From the NCBI GenBank assembly GCA_004296815.1, contig SCVT01000341.1, positions 1 to 9,850 on the forward strand: a stretch of 9,850 nucleotides of DNA. The letters run 5' to 3'. The first letter of the stretch is position 1. The number at the start of each line of letters is the position of its first letter. A program made the position numbers and the translations under genes. The notes beneath the pieces are model-generated. The model saw only the letters and a list, made by a program, of their open reading frames with translations, was not told the DNA's origin and did no database searches. The DNA is from Reyranella sp. (GTDB lineage: Bacteria > Pseudomonadota > Alphaproteobacteria > Reyranellales > Reyranellaceae). Positions 1 to 7,223 of this stretch are shown in pieces.

Positions 1-491
1 GCCTCGCCGCGGTTGAAGCGGCGGGCATTCTGCGTGCGCCTGTCGTGCGCCGAGAACATCCAGGCATAGGCCGGCAGATTGAGGACGGCGATCGCGCCTG
101 GGCCGAGGCAGCGATGCGCCTCTTTCAGGGCAGTGACCGGATCGACGTTGGCATGGCACAGCACGTCGAGCGAGACGTAGGCCCCGAGCTTGCGGTCGCC
201 GACCGGCATTTCGTTGACCGAACCGGACATCACGGGGCGGCCGGCCTTGCCGCGCGCCAGGCCGGCGGCGACAGGATTGAAGTCGAGGCCGACGGTCGGG
301 CGGCCGGCAACGCTCGCGCCCAGGACCCGCAGCATGCCGCCGGTGCCGCAGCCCGCATCGAGCACCGGCCCGGCGGCCGGCGACCGCGACAACGCGCGCG
401 CGAGCTGGTCGGCGACCAGCCGGCGCAGGCCGCGATACCACCACATGCGGTCCTCGACCGCGTGCATCAGCTCGTATTCCGCCGGTTCCAT
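1..491 (-). CDS. Class I SAM-dependent methyltransferase (3' end off window)
   Basis: The protein starts at ATG 491 and stays open for 163 codons to the left edge, so the C-terminus is missing. Residues 43-51 read VLDAGCGTG, the SAM-binding motif I of Rossmann-fold methyltransferases. GLD at 68-70 matches the acidic end of strand beta-2, and SLDVLCH at 107-113 matches the motif around strand beta-4. The N-terminal EDRMWWYRG segment (13-21) and the late HDRRTQNARRFN segment (149-160) are typical of methyltransferases found beside envelope-glycan and lipid glycosyltransferase genes. A GGGAG sequence lies just upstream of the ATG, with a purine-rich AAGAGGAG further up. The gene is divergent from a membrane glycosyltransferase-like gene, so a shared role in lipid or glycan modification is an inference. 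The fold is secure; the substrate is unknown. Confidence 0.85.
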   Translation of the reverse strand, partial: MEPAEYELMHAVEDRMWWYRGLRRLVADQLARALSRSPAAGPVLDAGCGTGGMLRVLGASVAGRPTVGLDFNPVAAGLARGKAGRPVMSGSVNEMPVGDRKLGAYVSLDVLCHANVDPVTALKEAHRCLGPGAIAVLNLPAYAWMFSAHDRRTQNARRFNRGE

Positions 492-595
492 GCCGCTCCC
501 GGAAGTCTCCTCTTCCTCTCCGCTTATGATATCTTCGCCGGGCCTTGCCAACCGCCCCGACCAAACCCCCGACAATCCCGCCGCGTGTCGAGCGG
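492..595. promoter_or_regulatory. Divergent promoter region, methyltransferase / membrane protein
   Basis: This short gap separates two divergent genes. A TATGAT hexamer at 525-530 (5 of 6 matches to TATAAT) could serve the rightward gene, and the overlapping complement gives TATCAT for the leftward gene. No convincing -35 is paired with either at 16-18 bp. The extent depends on whether the rightward gene starts at TTG 545, GTG 587 or ATG 596. Confidence 0.3.
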
Positions 596-2122
596 ATGCT
601 GCTGGTGCCGCTCTTCGCCCTGCCGATCCTGTGGCTGGCCGGCTACTTCTTCCCGCCGATCAACCACGATGTCGCGGCCATCCTCGACGTGTCGACGCGC
701 TGGGTCGGCGGCGAGAAGCTTTACGTCGAGGTCCTCGACGAGAACCTGCCGCTCACCTTCGTGGTGCACGCCCTGCCGGTACTGACCGCCAGGATCCTGC
801 CGGGCACGGTGGCGTTCTGGTTCACCGCCTGGGTGGTCGCCGGCATCTTCATCTCCTTCTGGGCCTGCCGCCGCCTGATCCACCTCGTGCCCTCGGCGGA
901 CCATGCGCTGACCGAGGCGCTGCTGCCGCCGGTGCTGCTGTTCCTGTTCACCGTGCTGCCCAACGAGCATTTCGGCCAGCGCGAGCACATCATGTTCGTG
1001 GCTTGCGCGCCCTACCTGGTCGCCTCGATGGCGCGCGCCGAGGGTGTCAGCCCGTCCCGCCTCGCCTCGATCCTGGTCGGGCTCGTGGCCGGCGTGGCGC
1101 TCGCCATGAAGCCGCACTACCTGGCGATCCCGGCGGCGGTGGAGCTCTACCTGCTCGTGCGGCGCGGCTGGCGGCTCACCTTCACCGACCCGATCCCCTG
1201 GGGGATCGGCATCGTCGCCCTGATCCATCTCGGGCTGATGTACATCGTCTTCCCCGAGTTTGGGCTGTTCGTCCTGCCGCTCGCGGTCGAGGCCTACGCG
1301 CCGATCGGCGACTCGGGCTGGCGCGAGGTCCTGACCAGCAACGTGCTGGGGCCCACGCTGCTGGCCTTGGCGATCTTCGGCCTGCTGGCCGTCGTCTTCA
1401 CCAAGACGATCGCCGCACGCGTCCTCGTCGTGTTCGGAATCGGCGCCGCCATCTCGGCGATCGCTCAGGCCAAGGGCTGGCCCTATCACGTGCTGCCGGC
1501 ACTCTCGGCCGCCATCCTGCTCGCGGCTCTGACCGTGTCGCAGACCGTCGACCGCTACCTGCCGATCAGCCGCAGCGCGCACCGCCTGCCGGTGGCGGTC
1601 ATCTGCGCCACCATGATGGTGCTGCTCTACTTCCAGGCGGCGCTCTATACGCCGCCCTTCTACAAGCAGCGCCAATTCGAGGACTCGATCGGCGGCCGCC
1701 TGCAGCACATCATCGAGCAGAACGCACCCAACCGGACGTTCCTGGTGCTCTCGCCCGGCATCTATCCCTTCTGGCCGATGGTCAACTATGTCGGCGGGCG
1801 AATGACGACGCGGTTCCTCACCATGTGGGTGCTGCAGGGCGTCTACGCGACCTGCGACGACTTCCCCGCGCTCTACAATCCGCCCGACACGATGGGCGAT
1901 TCCGAGAAGTTCGTGTTCGACACGGTGAGCGAGGACTTCGCCCGCGAGCACCCCGATCTCCTGATCGTCGACCGCATCGCCGGCGTGCCGCGCTGCCAGG
2001 GCAAGGAGTTCGATTACCTGGAGTTCTTCCTGCAGAACCGGGTGTTCGCCGATGCGTTCGAGAACTACGAACACCTCATGGACTTCGACCGCTACAGGAT
2101 CTATCGGCGCAAGAAGAAGTGA
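545..2122 (+). CDS. Polytopic membrane protein, glycosyltransferase family 39-like
   Basis: This 525-residue protein is an integral membrane protein with roughly ten to eleven hydrophobic segments between residues 18 and 367, followed by a soluble C-terminal region of about 150 residues. Early motifs are INHDVAAIL (39-47) and GEKLYVEVLDENLPL (56-70). The acidic loop after the first membrane segment is typical of GT-C-fold, lipid-linked sugar-using transferases. QREH at 145-148 is a further conserved-looking motif in such proteins. The first possible start is TTG 545; GTG 587 and ATG 596 are in frame, and none has a good ribosome site. ATG 596 would begin directly at the first membrane helix, so the TTG form, with a basic N-terminal tail, is kept tentatively. 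The stop codon abuts the stop of the opposing gene with no gap. The membrane topology is clear; the transferase activity is inferred. Confidence 0.75.
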   Translation: MPTAPTKPPTIPPRVERMLLVPLFALPILWLAGYFFPPINHDVAAILDVSTRWVGGEKLYVEVLDENLPLTFVVHALPVLTARILPGTVAFWFTAWVVAGIFISFWACRRLIHLVPSADHALTEALLPPVLLFLFTVLPNEHFGQREHIMFVACAPYLVASMARAEGVSPSRLASILVGLVAGVALAMKPHYLAIPAAVELYLLVRRGWRLTFTDPIPWGIGIVALIHLGLMYIVFPEFGLFVLPLAVEAYAPIGDSGWREVLTSNVLGPTLLALAIFGLLAVVFTKTIAARVLVVFGIGAAISAIAQAKGWPYHVLPALSAAILLAALTVSQTVDRYLPISRSAHRLPVAVICATMMVLLYFQAALYTPPFYKQRQFEDSIGGRLQHIIEQNAPNRTFLVLSPGIYPFWPMVNYVGGRMTTRFLTMWVLQGVYATCDDFPALYNPPDTMGDSEKFVFDTVSEDFAREHPDLLIVDRIAGVPRCQGKEFDYLEFFLQNRVFADAFENYEHLMDFDRYRIYRRKKK

Positions 2123-2132
2123 CTACTTCTTC
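2113..2132. terminator. Inverted repeat spanning both stop codons of a convergent pair
   Basis: GAAGAAGT (2113-2120) pairs perfectly with ACTTCTTC (2125-2132) around a GACT loop. The stem-loop carries the TGA of the plus-strand gene (2120-2122) and the complement of the TAG of the minus-strand gene (2123-2125). Its arms encode the terminal lysines of both proteins. The stem is only moderately GC-rich and is not followed by a T run, so it may act as a weak bidirectional terminator or protect 3' ends. Confidence 0.4.
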
Positions 2133-2587
2133 CAGGGCGGATTGAGCGCCGCGTGACGCAGCGCCTCGGGGATCTTGTCCGGCTCCGGCACCTTGAAGAC
2201 ACCGGACGACACCAGAACGATCTCGCCCCCGCACATCAGGTCGCAGCTCGCGAAGCAGAAGTTCACCGTCCGCCGCGCGATCCGCGCCTTGCCTTCCAGC
2301 CACTGGCCGAGCCTCGCGCCGCGCACGAACTCGCTGGTCAGCGAGATGGTGGGATGCGGCCAGAAGATGCCGGTCGCGAAGCCCGACCCGACCCCCATCA
2401 CCATGTCGGCCACCGTGACCAGCAGGCCGCCATGCGCCACACCCATCGGGTTGCCGTGGCGCTTCTCGAGCGGCAGCCCGATGCGCAGCCCGTCGTCCTC
2501 CGGTTTGGCCCAAAGCGGGCCAGCCATGCGGATGAACTCGTCGGGAACGTCGAGCTGGCGGAAGCCTTCGGGCACTTGCGCGGTCAT
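2123..2587 (-). CDS. PaaI-family hot-dog acyl-CoA thioesterase
   Basis: This 154-residue protein has the usual length of a single hot-dog domain. NPMGVAHGGLLVTVADMVMG (46-65) is the family signature: the HGG turn at 52-54, followed by an acidic residue (D61) on the central helix. LTSEFVRGARLGQWLEGKA (83-101) fits the later strands of the fold. PaaI-type enzymes hydrolyse acyl- or aryl-CoA thioesters in the cytoplasm, often rescuing CoA from stalled pathways. It is the last gene of the minus-strand operon, and its ATG overlaps the upstream TGA by four bases (ATGA), indicating translational coupling. An AAGGA lies 12 bases upstream. The substrate is not evident. Confidence 0.85.
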   Translation of the reverse strand: MTAQVPEGFRQLDVPDEFIRMAGPLWAKPEDDGLRIGLPLEKRHGNPMGVAHGGLLVTVADMVMGVGSGFATGIFWPHPTISLTSEFVRGARLGQWLEGKARIARRTVNFCFASCDLMCGGEIVLVSSGVFKVPEPDKIPEALRHAALNPPWKK

Positions 2588-3027
2588 GGGGTCAGTCCGT
2601 CCTTGGAAGCAGCAAGCCGGTCGAGTGCCGCGCGCACCGCCGGATCGAACGGCGTGCTGCGATGTGTCTCCTCGTTCAGCGAAACCATGATCACACGCTG
2701 GACGGCAGTGCAGTTGCCGTCGCCGTCGAACAGTCCCTGGCCGATCACGCACTTGCGGTCGTGCGCCTCGACTACCCGCGCACAGGCCGTCGCCGTGCCG
2801 GGATAGAACATCTGGCGCTTGAAGTCGGCCTCGATGCGGCCGATGACCATGCGGAAGCGCGGCAGGCCGAGCCGCACGATCTGGCGCAGGTAGGAGACGC
2901 GTGCATTCTCGAGCAGCTCGAGGAAGGCACCGTTGTTGATGTGCCCGTTGGCATCGACGTCGGCGAAGCGCAGGTGTTCCGAGGTCGAGAAGCCGTAAAT
3001 GCCGCGGTCGGCGAGATCCAACGCCAT
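2584..3027 (-). CDS. 4HBT-type acyl-CoA thioesterase
   Basis: This is a 147-residue single hot-dog protein. Residues 21-32 contain the 4-hydroxybenzoyl-CoA thioesterase signature D-x-x-G-H-x-N-N, as D25-A-N-G-H29-I-N-N; the aspartate is the nucleophile or base in the Pseudomonas-type enzymes. LENARVSYLRQI (39-50) matches the helix after the active site. The family hydrolyses aromatic or aliphatic acyl-CoA esters. ATG 3027 lies five bases after the stop of the upstream VOC gene, and the 3' end overlaps the next thioesterase by ATGA. Reading further upstream in this frame only runs through the VOC gene, so this ATG is preferred. A related 4HBT protein is encoded at 7239-7673. Confidence 0.85.
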   Translation of the reverse strand: MALDLADRGIYGFSTSEHLRFADVDANGHINNGAFLELLENARVSYLRQIVRLGLPRFRMVIGRIEADFKRQMFYPGTATACARVVEAHDRKCVIGQGLFDGDGNCTAVQRVIMVSLNEETHRSTPFDPAVRAALDRLAASKDGLTP

Positions 3028-3032
3028 GAAGT

Positions 3033-3878
3033 CTAACGCTCCGCAAATTCCAGGGTGAGGTGCGCAGCCTCGGATGGCGGCACGATCAGGCGGCCGGTAT
3101 CGGGCTTTAGGACCACGACCCCGTTCTTCTTCAGCAAGGCCTCGCAGGCAGCGAGGCTGTCGACCCGCAGGCTGAGCAGGGCCGGATGGTCGCCGGTGCG
3201 GACCGGCGTGACGCCGGGATAGCGTGCCATGTAGTCCGCGCGGGTGAGGTAACGGATGGGCTGCGTCCCGGTGTCGGCGACGAGGCCGTTGCCCTCGCGC
3301 CGCGTCGAGCCCTTGCCGAAATACTTCTCGAGCTCCGGCGCCCACTTCGCGGGCTGCTCGGAGATCACCGTGACGCCCAGGATGCCGCGCGCGCCGTTGG
3401 GGTGCTGCGCCCATTCGGGGCGATAGACGAACTGCGGCGTCTGGTGCTCGCAGACGAAGAAGCCGACAACCGGCATGTTTGTCTTGGGGATGCGGATGGT
3501 GCGGAACTTGGCGTGCTCCGTCCTGCCCGCGACCTCGACGGCGCGGTCGAAGAACAGAGGCGCATCCGGGTTGAGGCCTGCAGCCTTGAAGGCATCGAAG
3601 GAGATGTCGGCCCCATCGGTCGCCAGTGCCACGTTGGCCAGCCCGCCGCCGTCCTTCAGCCACTCGCGCCGCTCGGCGTTGAATTCCGTGTCCTCGACGA
3701 TGCCCAGTATCTCGAAATAGTCGGTGTCGAAGATCATGAGATGGTTGGCCGTGCCGAGCTTCTTGTGGATGCCGCGCGGCTGTACCTGGAAGCCGAGCTT
3801 CCTGTAGGCCGCTTCGGCGGCATCGATGCCGTCGACCATGACCACGACATGGTCGAGCCCCTTCACCGCCCGCTTCAT
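3033..3878 (-). CDS. VOC-superfamily / glyoxalase-like domain protein
   Basis: This 281-residue protein begins GLDHVVVMVDGIDAAEAAYRKLGF (7-30), the first beta-alpha-beta unit of a vicinal-oxygen-chelate domain, with H10 at the usual first metal position. ANHLMIFDTDYFEILGI (44-60) supplies the paired glutamate (E56). The length and the long second half (LGVTVISEQPAKW at 167-179, then LLSLRVDSLAACEALLKKNG at 234-253) fit the larger glyoxalase-like family with two VOC modules. Such proteins may act as dioxygenases, lyases, isomerases or epimerases, so no reaction can be assigned. The start is well supported: AGGAGG (complement of 3884-3889) lies six bases before ATG, and the ATG overlaps the MaoC stop as ATGA. 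Operon position suggests work on the same CoA-linked substrate. Confidence 0.85.
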   Translation of the reverse strand: MKRAVKGLDHVVVMVDGIDAAEAAYRKLGFQVQPRGIHKKLGTANHLMIFDTDYFEILGIVEDTEFNAERREWLKDGGGLANVALATDGADISFDAFKAAGLNPDAPLFFDRAVEVAGRTEHAKFRTIRIPKTNMPVVGFFVCEHQTPQFVYRPEWAQHPNGARGILGVTVISEQPAKWAPELEKYFGKGSTRREGNGLVADTGTQPIRYLTRADYMARYPGVTPVRTGDHPALLSLRVDSLAACEALLKKNGVVVLKPDTGRLIVPPSEAAHLTLEFAER

Positions 3879-4333
3879 GCCGGCCTCCTGCGCACCATGT
3901 TGATCCCCTTGGCCGTCATGACGAGCTCGCCGTTCTGGTTGGCCGCACTCCAGTGCTCGTGGATGACGCCCATGGTCGGCCGGCTCTTGGACGGCACCTT
4001 CGACGCGCACTCCACCCACGCCGTCAGCGTGTCGCCCGGCCGCACCGGCTTCAGCCAGCGCAGCTCGTCGAGTCCGGGGGAGCCCAGCGCGGTGCGCTTG
4101 TCGACATAGTTGTCGACGAAGAGACGCATCAGCTTGGCTGAGACATGCCAACCCGAGGCGCAGAGGCCGCCGAATAGCGAGGCTTTGGCCGCCTCGGCAT
4201 CGACATGGAAGGTCTGCGGGTCGAACTTCGTGGCGAACTCGACGATTTCCTCGGCAGTGAATCCGGTGGAGCCCAGCGGGTACTTCTTGCCGACTTCGTA
4301 GTCTTCCCAGTAGCGCGGATCTTGGGATTGCAT
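3875..4333 (-). CDS. MaoC-family dehydratase (R-hydratase-like hot-dog protein)
   Basis: This 152-residue protein matches single-domain MaoC hydratases. FATKFDPQTFHVDAEAAKAS (33-52) carries the catalytic pair, D38 and H43, followed by LFGGLCASGWH (53-63), the conserved glycine-rich segment. LDELRWLKPVRPGDTL (88-103) is the second family signature. MaoC enzymes add water across the double bond of 2-enoyl-CoA or related acyl-CoA substrates. It is the first gene of a four-gene minus-strand operon and overlaps the VOC gene by ATGA. No clear Shine-Dalgarno precedes ATG 4333. Assignment to the family is firm; the specific substrate (fatty, aromatic-derived or branched acyl-CoA) is not visible. Confidence 0.9.
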   Translation of the reverse strand: MQSQDPRYWEDYEVGKKYPLGSTGFTAEEIVEFATKFDPQTFHVDAEAAKASLFGGLCASGWHVSAKLMRLFVDNYVDKRTALGSPGLDELRWLKPVRPGDTLTAWVECASKVPSKSRPTMGVIHEHWSAANQNGELVMTAKGINMVRRRPA

Positions 4334-4411
4334 GGCTTCGGTATTCGCAGAGCCCGAACGGCCACGCAAGCATGTCCTCCGGCCCGGCATATGGTAGCGT
4401 GGCTTCGGACC
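4334..4411. promoter_or_regulatory. Divergent promoter region, maoC operon / adenylate cyclase
   Basis: These 78 bases must hold at least part of the promoters for both divergent units. TATGGT at 4390-4395 is a possible -10 for the cyclase, and TACCAT on the other strand is a possible -10 for the operon. Neither has a recognisable -35. A decanucleotide close to ATGGCTTCGG occurs at both borders (4332-4341 and, with one change, 4399-4408). Confidence 0.3.
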
Positions 4412-6049
4412 ATGACCGATACACATCTCGTCCGTCGCCTCACCACGATCCTCGCCATCGACGTCGTCGCCTTCAGCACCATGTCGGCGCGCAACGAGGA
4501 GCATGCGCTCGGCCTGCTCGGCCAGCGCATGGACACGGCCGGCACGCTGATCCGCGAGCATCGGGGCCGGGTCTTCAAGCTGACCGGCGATGGCCTCCTG
4601 GCGGAGTTCGCGAGCCCGGTCGAGGCCGTGCGCGCGGCGCTGGAGATCCAGGAGGCGATGCGCTCGGCCAATGCGACGGCCGGCCCCGACGACCAGCTCG
4701 TCCTGCGGATCGGCGTCAACCTGGGCGACGTCGTGGAAAGCGGCGACGACCTCATGGGCGATGCCGTGAACGTGGCCGTGCGGCTCGAGTCGATTTCAGC
4801 GACCGGCGGCATCTGCGTTTCCTCGTCGGTCTACGACCAGATCATCGGCAAGCTGATGCTGGGCGCCGAGGATATCGGCGAGCAGCACGTGAAGAACATC
4901 CCGCGCCCCATCCACGCCTACCGACTGACTGTCGACGGCGCGAAGCCGGTGGCCGCGCATCCGGCCCATACGGCAGCGAAGGCGGCGCCGCGGTCGCGCA
5001 GCCTGCTCCTCGGTGCGGCGGTGGTTGCGCTGCTCGTCGCCGCCGCCGGTGGCACATGGTATCTGCGCGGCGCCACGCTGAGCGGCCCGCCGCAGAACGC
5101 CCATCCGACCTCAGCCACCGCCTCAGCCCCTCAGGCGGCCGTGCCGCAGGCCGCAGCTTCCGCACCAGCCGTGCCGGCGGCCGCGCCGACACCTGCAGCG
5201 CCTCCGCCGGCCGCCGGACCGCGTCCCTTCATTCCCGCCGAGGTACCGTTCCTGCCGGACTTCCGCCGGCGGGCGCTCGAGAACTATGCCGCCGACGAAG
5301 GCTCCAAGGCGCTCGCCATCAGCATCCGCGGCATCATCGCCATGGCGACGCGCCGCGTCGACGTCGAGACGGCGCGCCGGGTAGCTCTGGAAGAATGCGA
5401 CAAGACCGTGCTGCGCGAAGTGCCGGTCTTCCGCGACTACGACCGCTGCATGATCTACGCCGTCGGCAACGACGTCGTCTGGTCGTTCCGCCCGCCGCCG
5501 ACGCCGCCCTTTCCGTACGTGCCGTCGAAGCGGCCCTCGCCGCCCATCGCCTTCGACCCGACGACGGCGCCGCTTCTCAACGTCCCGGCGCGCGAGCGCC
5601 TGGCCGAGCATTACCTGAAGGCGGTCCACAGCCGCGCCCTCGTGCTCGGACGCAATCATTTCGATTGGTGGACATCGAGCAACAACGACGACGATGCGAT
5701 CCGTCGCAACGTGCAGATCTGCGGCCATCTCACGGGGCGGCCGTGCGTCGTCTATGCCCTGAACAACGACGCGCTGGTTCAGACGCCGACGATGATGCGA
5801 CCGGTCAACATCCTGACGCCGACGGACATCGGCAACCTCGATCCCAACCAGCATGAGGCGGTGATGCGCTACCTGATCGCCAACGATTGGCGCGCCATTG
5901 CCGCCTCCTCGGCCGGACGGCTCGGTATCGCGAGCGACCGTGCCAGCGAGCAGGATGCGGTGGCGGCCGCGCGGCAGGCCTGCGCGCAAGCCGGCGGCAC
6001 CGATTGCACGGTCGTCGCCATCGGCCCCTTCCTGGTCGAGCCGAAGTAG
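4412..6049 (+). CDS. Membrane-bound class III adenylate cyclase with periplasmic repeat domain
   Basis: This 545-residue protein has an N-terminal class III nucleotide cyclase domain (about 8-170). Visible catalytic residues are the metal aspartates D17 (ILAIDVVAFS) and D60 in K57-L-T-G-D60-G, where the lysine contacts adenine. D113 sits at the adenine-specifying position, and N120 and R124 (NVAVRLE) at the transition-state positions. The Lys/Asp pair favours ATP over GTP. A single membrane helix follows (about 197-214), then an Ala/Pro-rich linker (225-271). The C-terminal domain (272-545) has three degenerate repeats, each with a cysteine pair: 329/346, 437/445 and 524/532. Topology implies that this half is periplasmic, so the pairs may be disulfides. 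Catalysis would be cytosolic. An alternative in-frame ATG at 4391 adds seven residues; neither start has a good ribosome site. The 3' end is three bases from the converging acyl-CoA dehydrogenase stop. Confidence 0.88.
   Translation: MTDTHLVRRLTTILAIDVVAFSTMSARNEEHALGLLGQRMDTAGTLIREHRGRVFKLTGDGLLAEFASPVEAVRAALEIQEAMRSANATAGPDDQLVLRIGVNLGDVVESGDDLMGDAVNVAVRLESISATGGICVSSSVYDQIIGKLMLGAEDIGEQHVKNIPRPIHAYRLTVDGAKPVAAHPAHTAAKAAPRSRSLLLGAAVVALLVAAAGGTWYLRGATLSGPPQNAHPTSATASAPQAAVPQAAASAPAVPAAAPTPAAPPPAAGPRPFIPAEVPFLPDFRRRALENYAADEGSKALAISIRGIIAMATRRVDVETARRVALEECDKTVLREVPVFRDYDRCMIYAVGNDVVWSFRPPPTPPFPYVPSKRPSPPIAFDPTTAPLLNVPARERLAEHYLKAVHSRALVLGRNHFDWWTSSNNDDDAIRRNVQICGHLTGRPCVVYALNNDALVQTPTMMRPVNILTPTDIGNLDPNQHEAVMRYLIANDWRAIAASSAGRLGIASDRASEQDAVAAARQACAQAGGTDCTVVAIGPFLVEPK
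5306..6037 (+). repeat. Three degenerate protein repeats in the cyclase C-terminus
   Basis: The encoded units span residues 299-357 (5306-5482), 407-456 (5630-5779) and 492-542 (5885-6037). Each begins with an Ala-rich strand (KALAIS, RALVLG, RAIAAS), continues with a helix ending in Cys, and closes with a Cys-x-(I/V)-(Y/V)-A strand: CMIYAVGND, CVVYALNND, CTVVAIGPF. Cysteine spacing is 17, 8 and 8. The pattern resembles small periplasmic DUF4189-like modules, but that similarity is from memory and untested. Confidence 0.6.
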
Positions 6050-6061
6050 CTTTCAGTCGGC
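6040..6061. terminator. Weak inverted repeat at cyclase / dehydrogenase convergent ends
   Basis: GCCGA (6040-6044) pairs with TCGGC (6057-6061) around a 12-base loop holding both stop codons, TAG 6047-6049 and the complement of TGA at 6053-6055. A second 5-bp stem, GGCCA/TGGCC, lies at 6059-6073. Both are short enough to be chance in GC-rich DNA. Confidence 0.2.
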
Positions 6062-7213
6062 CAGCGCCTGGCCGAAGCGCTTGGCGACTTCCTCCAGCAT
6101 GACCTCGGACGCGCCGCCGCCGATCGCCTGCACGCGGGCGTCGCGCGACATGCGCTCGACCGCAGTCTCGCGCATGAAGCCCATACCGCCGTGGAACTGC
6201 ACGCAATCGTAGAGCACCTCGTTCACGAGATCGCCCGCCAGCGCCTTCACCATCGAGACCTGTGCCACGCAATCCTGGCCCTGGGCGTCGAGCCAGGCGG
6301 TGTGGTGCACGAGCTGGCGCGCCGCCTCGACCTCGGCCAGCCGCTTGGACAGGCGCTGGCGGATCGTCTGCTTGTCCCACAGCGGCTTGCCGAAAGCGGT
6401 GCGCTGGTTCACGTGGTCGAAAGTGAGCCGGATCGCCTCGCGGGCCTCGGCCATCGCCATGGCGCCGATCACCAGCCGCTCGGTCTGAAAGTTGGCCATG
6501 ATCGAATAGAAGCCGCGGTTCTCCTCGCCCAGCACGTTCTCGGCGGGCACACGGCAATCCTCGAAGATCAGCTCGGCGGTGTCGGAGCTCCTCCAGCCGG
6601 TCTTGTCGAGCGCGCGGCCGACCTTGAATCCCGGCGTGCCCTTCTCGACGATGAACATCGTGATGGCGCGGCTGCCCTTGGCCTCGGGATCGGTCTTGGC
6701 CGCGATGAAGTAGAGATCGCCATGGACGCCGTTGGTGATGAACATCTTGGCGCCGTTCAGCACATAGTGGTTGCCGTCGCGCACGGCTCTGGTGCGGATG
6801 CCGGCAACGTCCGAACCGGCGCCCGGCTCGGTGACGCCGACCGCCGTGATGGTCGTTCCCGCCAGGATGCCGGGCAGGTATTTCTCGAGCTGGCGCTTGG
6901 TGCCGAAGCGCACGAGATGCGGGCTCGCCATGTCGGTATGGACCAGCACGGTGATCGCGAAGCCGCCGTGCGTCGATCGCCCGACCTCCTCCGCGAGCAC
7001 GACCGAGGCGCGCGCGTCGAGGCCCGCGCCGCCCAGCGCCTCGGGAACGCGCAAGGAGAAGAGGCCGAGGCCGCCCATCTCGGCCAGCACCTCGCGCGGC
7101 ACGAAGCCCGCCTCCTCCCACTTGGGGCCGTGCGGCTTCACGCGCTCCTCGACGAAACGGCGGAGCTGCGCGCGGATCAGGTCGTGCTCTTCGGTGAAGA
7201 TGGGGTGTGTCAT
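6053..7213 (-). CDS. Acyl-CoA dehydrogenase (isovaleryl/long-chain type active site)
   Basis: This full-length 386-residue flavoprotein is within the normal family range. FAD and substrate signatures are [12 protein letters not shown] (127-138), FITNG (158-162), RTAFGKP (271-277) and QFHGGMGFM (339-347). The enzyme desaturates an acyl-CoA at the alpha-beta position and passes electrons to electron-transfer flavoprotein. In medium- and short-chain enzymes the catalytic Glu precedes the G-T-S/N-E motif near the C-terminus. Here that stretch is IGGGASE (364-370), with Gly at the Glu position. [10 protein letters not shown] (241-250) instead provides E245 on helix G, as in isovaleryl- and long-chain acyl-CoA dehydrogenases. 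A branched or longer substrate is therefore plausible. The start ATG 7213 lies 25 bases from a divergent thioesterase start and has no strong ribosome site. Confidence 0.93.
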   Translation of the reverse strand: MTHPIFTEEHDLIRAQLRRFVEERVKPHGPKWEEAGFVPREVLAEMGGLGLFSLRVPEALGGAGLDARASVVLAEEVGRSTHGGFAITVLVHTDMASPHLVRFGTKRQLEKYLPGILAGTTITAVGVTEPGAGSDVAGIRTRAVRDGNHYVLNGAKMFITNGVHGDLYFIAAKTDPEAKGSRAITMFIVEKGTPGFKVGRALDKTGWRSSDTAELIFEDCRVPAENVLGEENRGFYSIMANFQTERLVIGAMAMAEAREAIRLTFDHVNQRTAFGKPLWDKQTIRQRLSKRLAEVEAARQLVHHTAWLDAQGQDCVAQVSMVKALAGDLVNEVLYDCVQFHGGMGFMRETAVERMSRDARVQAIGGGASEVMLEEVAKRFGQALAD

Positions 7214-7223
7214 GCGGGTCGGA

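Noticed and set aside
190..2145. A 651-codon open frame on the plus strand, and a 516-codon open frame on the minus strand at 524-2074
   Set aside because: Both are high-GC shadows of the membrane protein gene. Their translations are rich in Arg, Ala, Gly and His without motifs, while the 545-2122 frame gives clear membrane helices.
2584..3663. A 359-codon frame containing the first 4HBT thioesterase
   Set aside because: The upstream two-thirds is out-of-frame reading of the VOC gene. The hot-dog domain starts naturally at ATG 3027.
4205..4411. N-terminal extension of the cyclase by up to 69 residues
   Set aside because: It would run antisense through the MaoC gene and adds no recognisable domain. 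Class III cyclases of this type begin close to the R-x-L-T-x-I-L-A-x-D motif.
5084..5224. Ala/Pro-rich segment of the cyclase as a possible tandem DNA repeat or low-complexity artefact
   Set aside because: The codons vary and there is no exact DNA period. It is best read as a flexible periplasmic linker.
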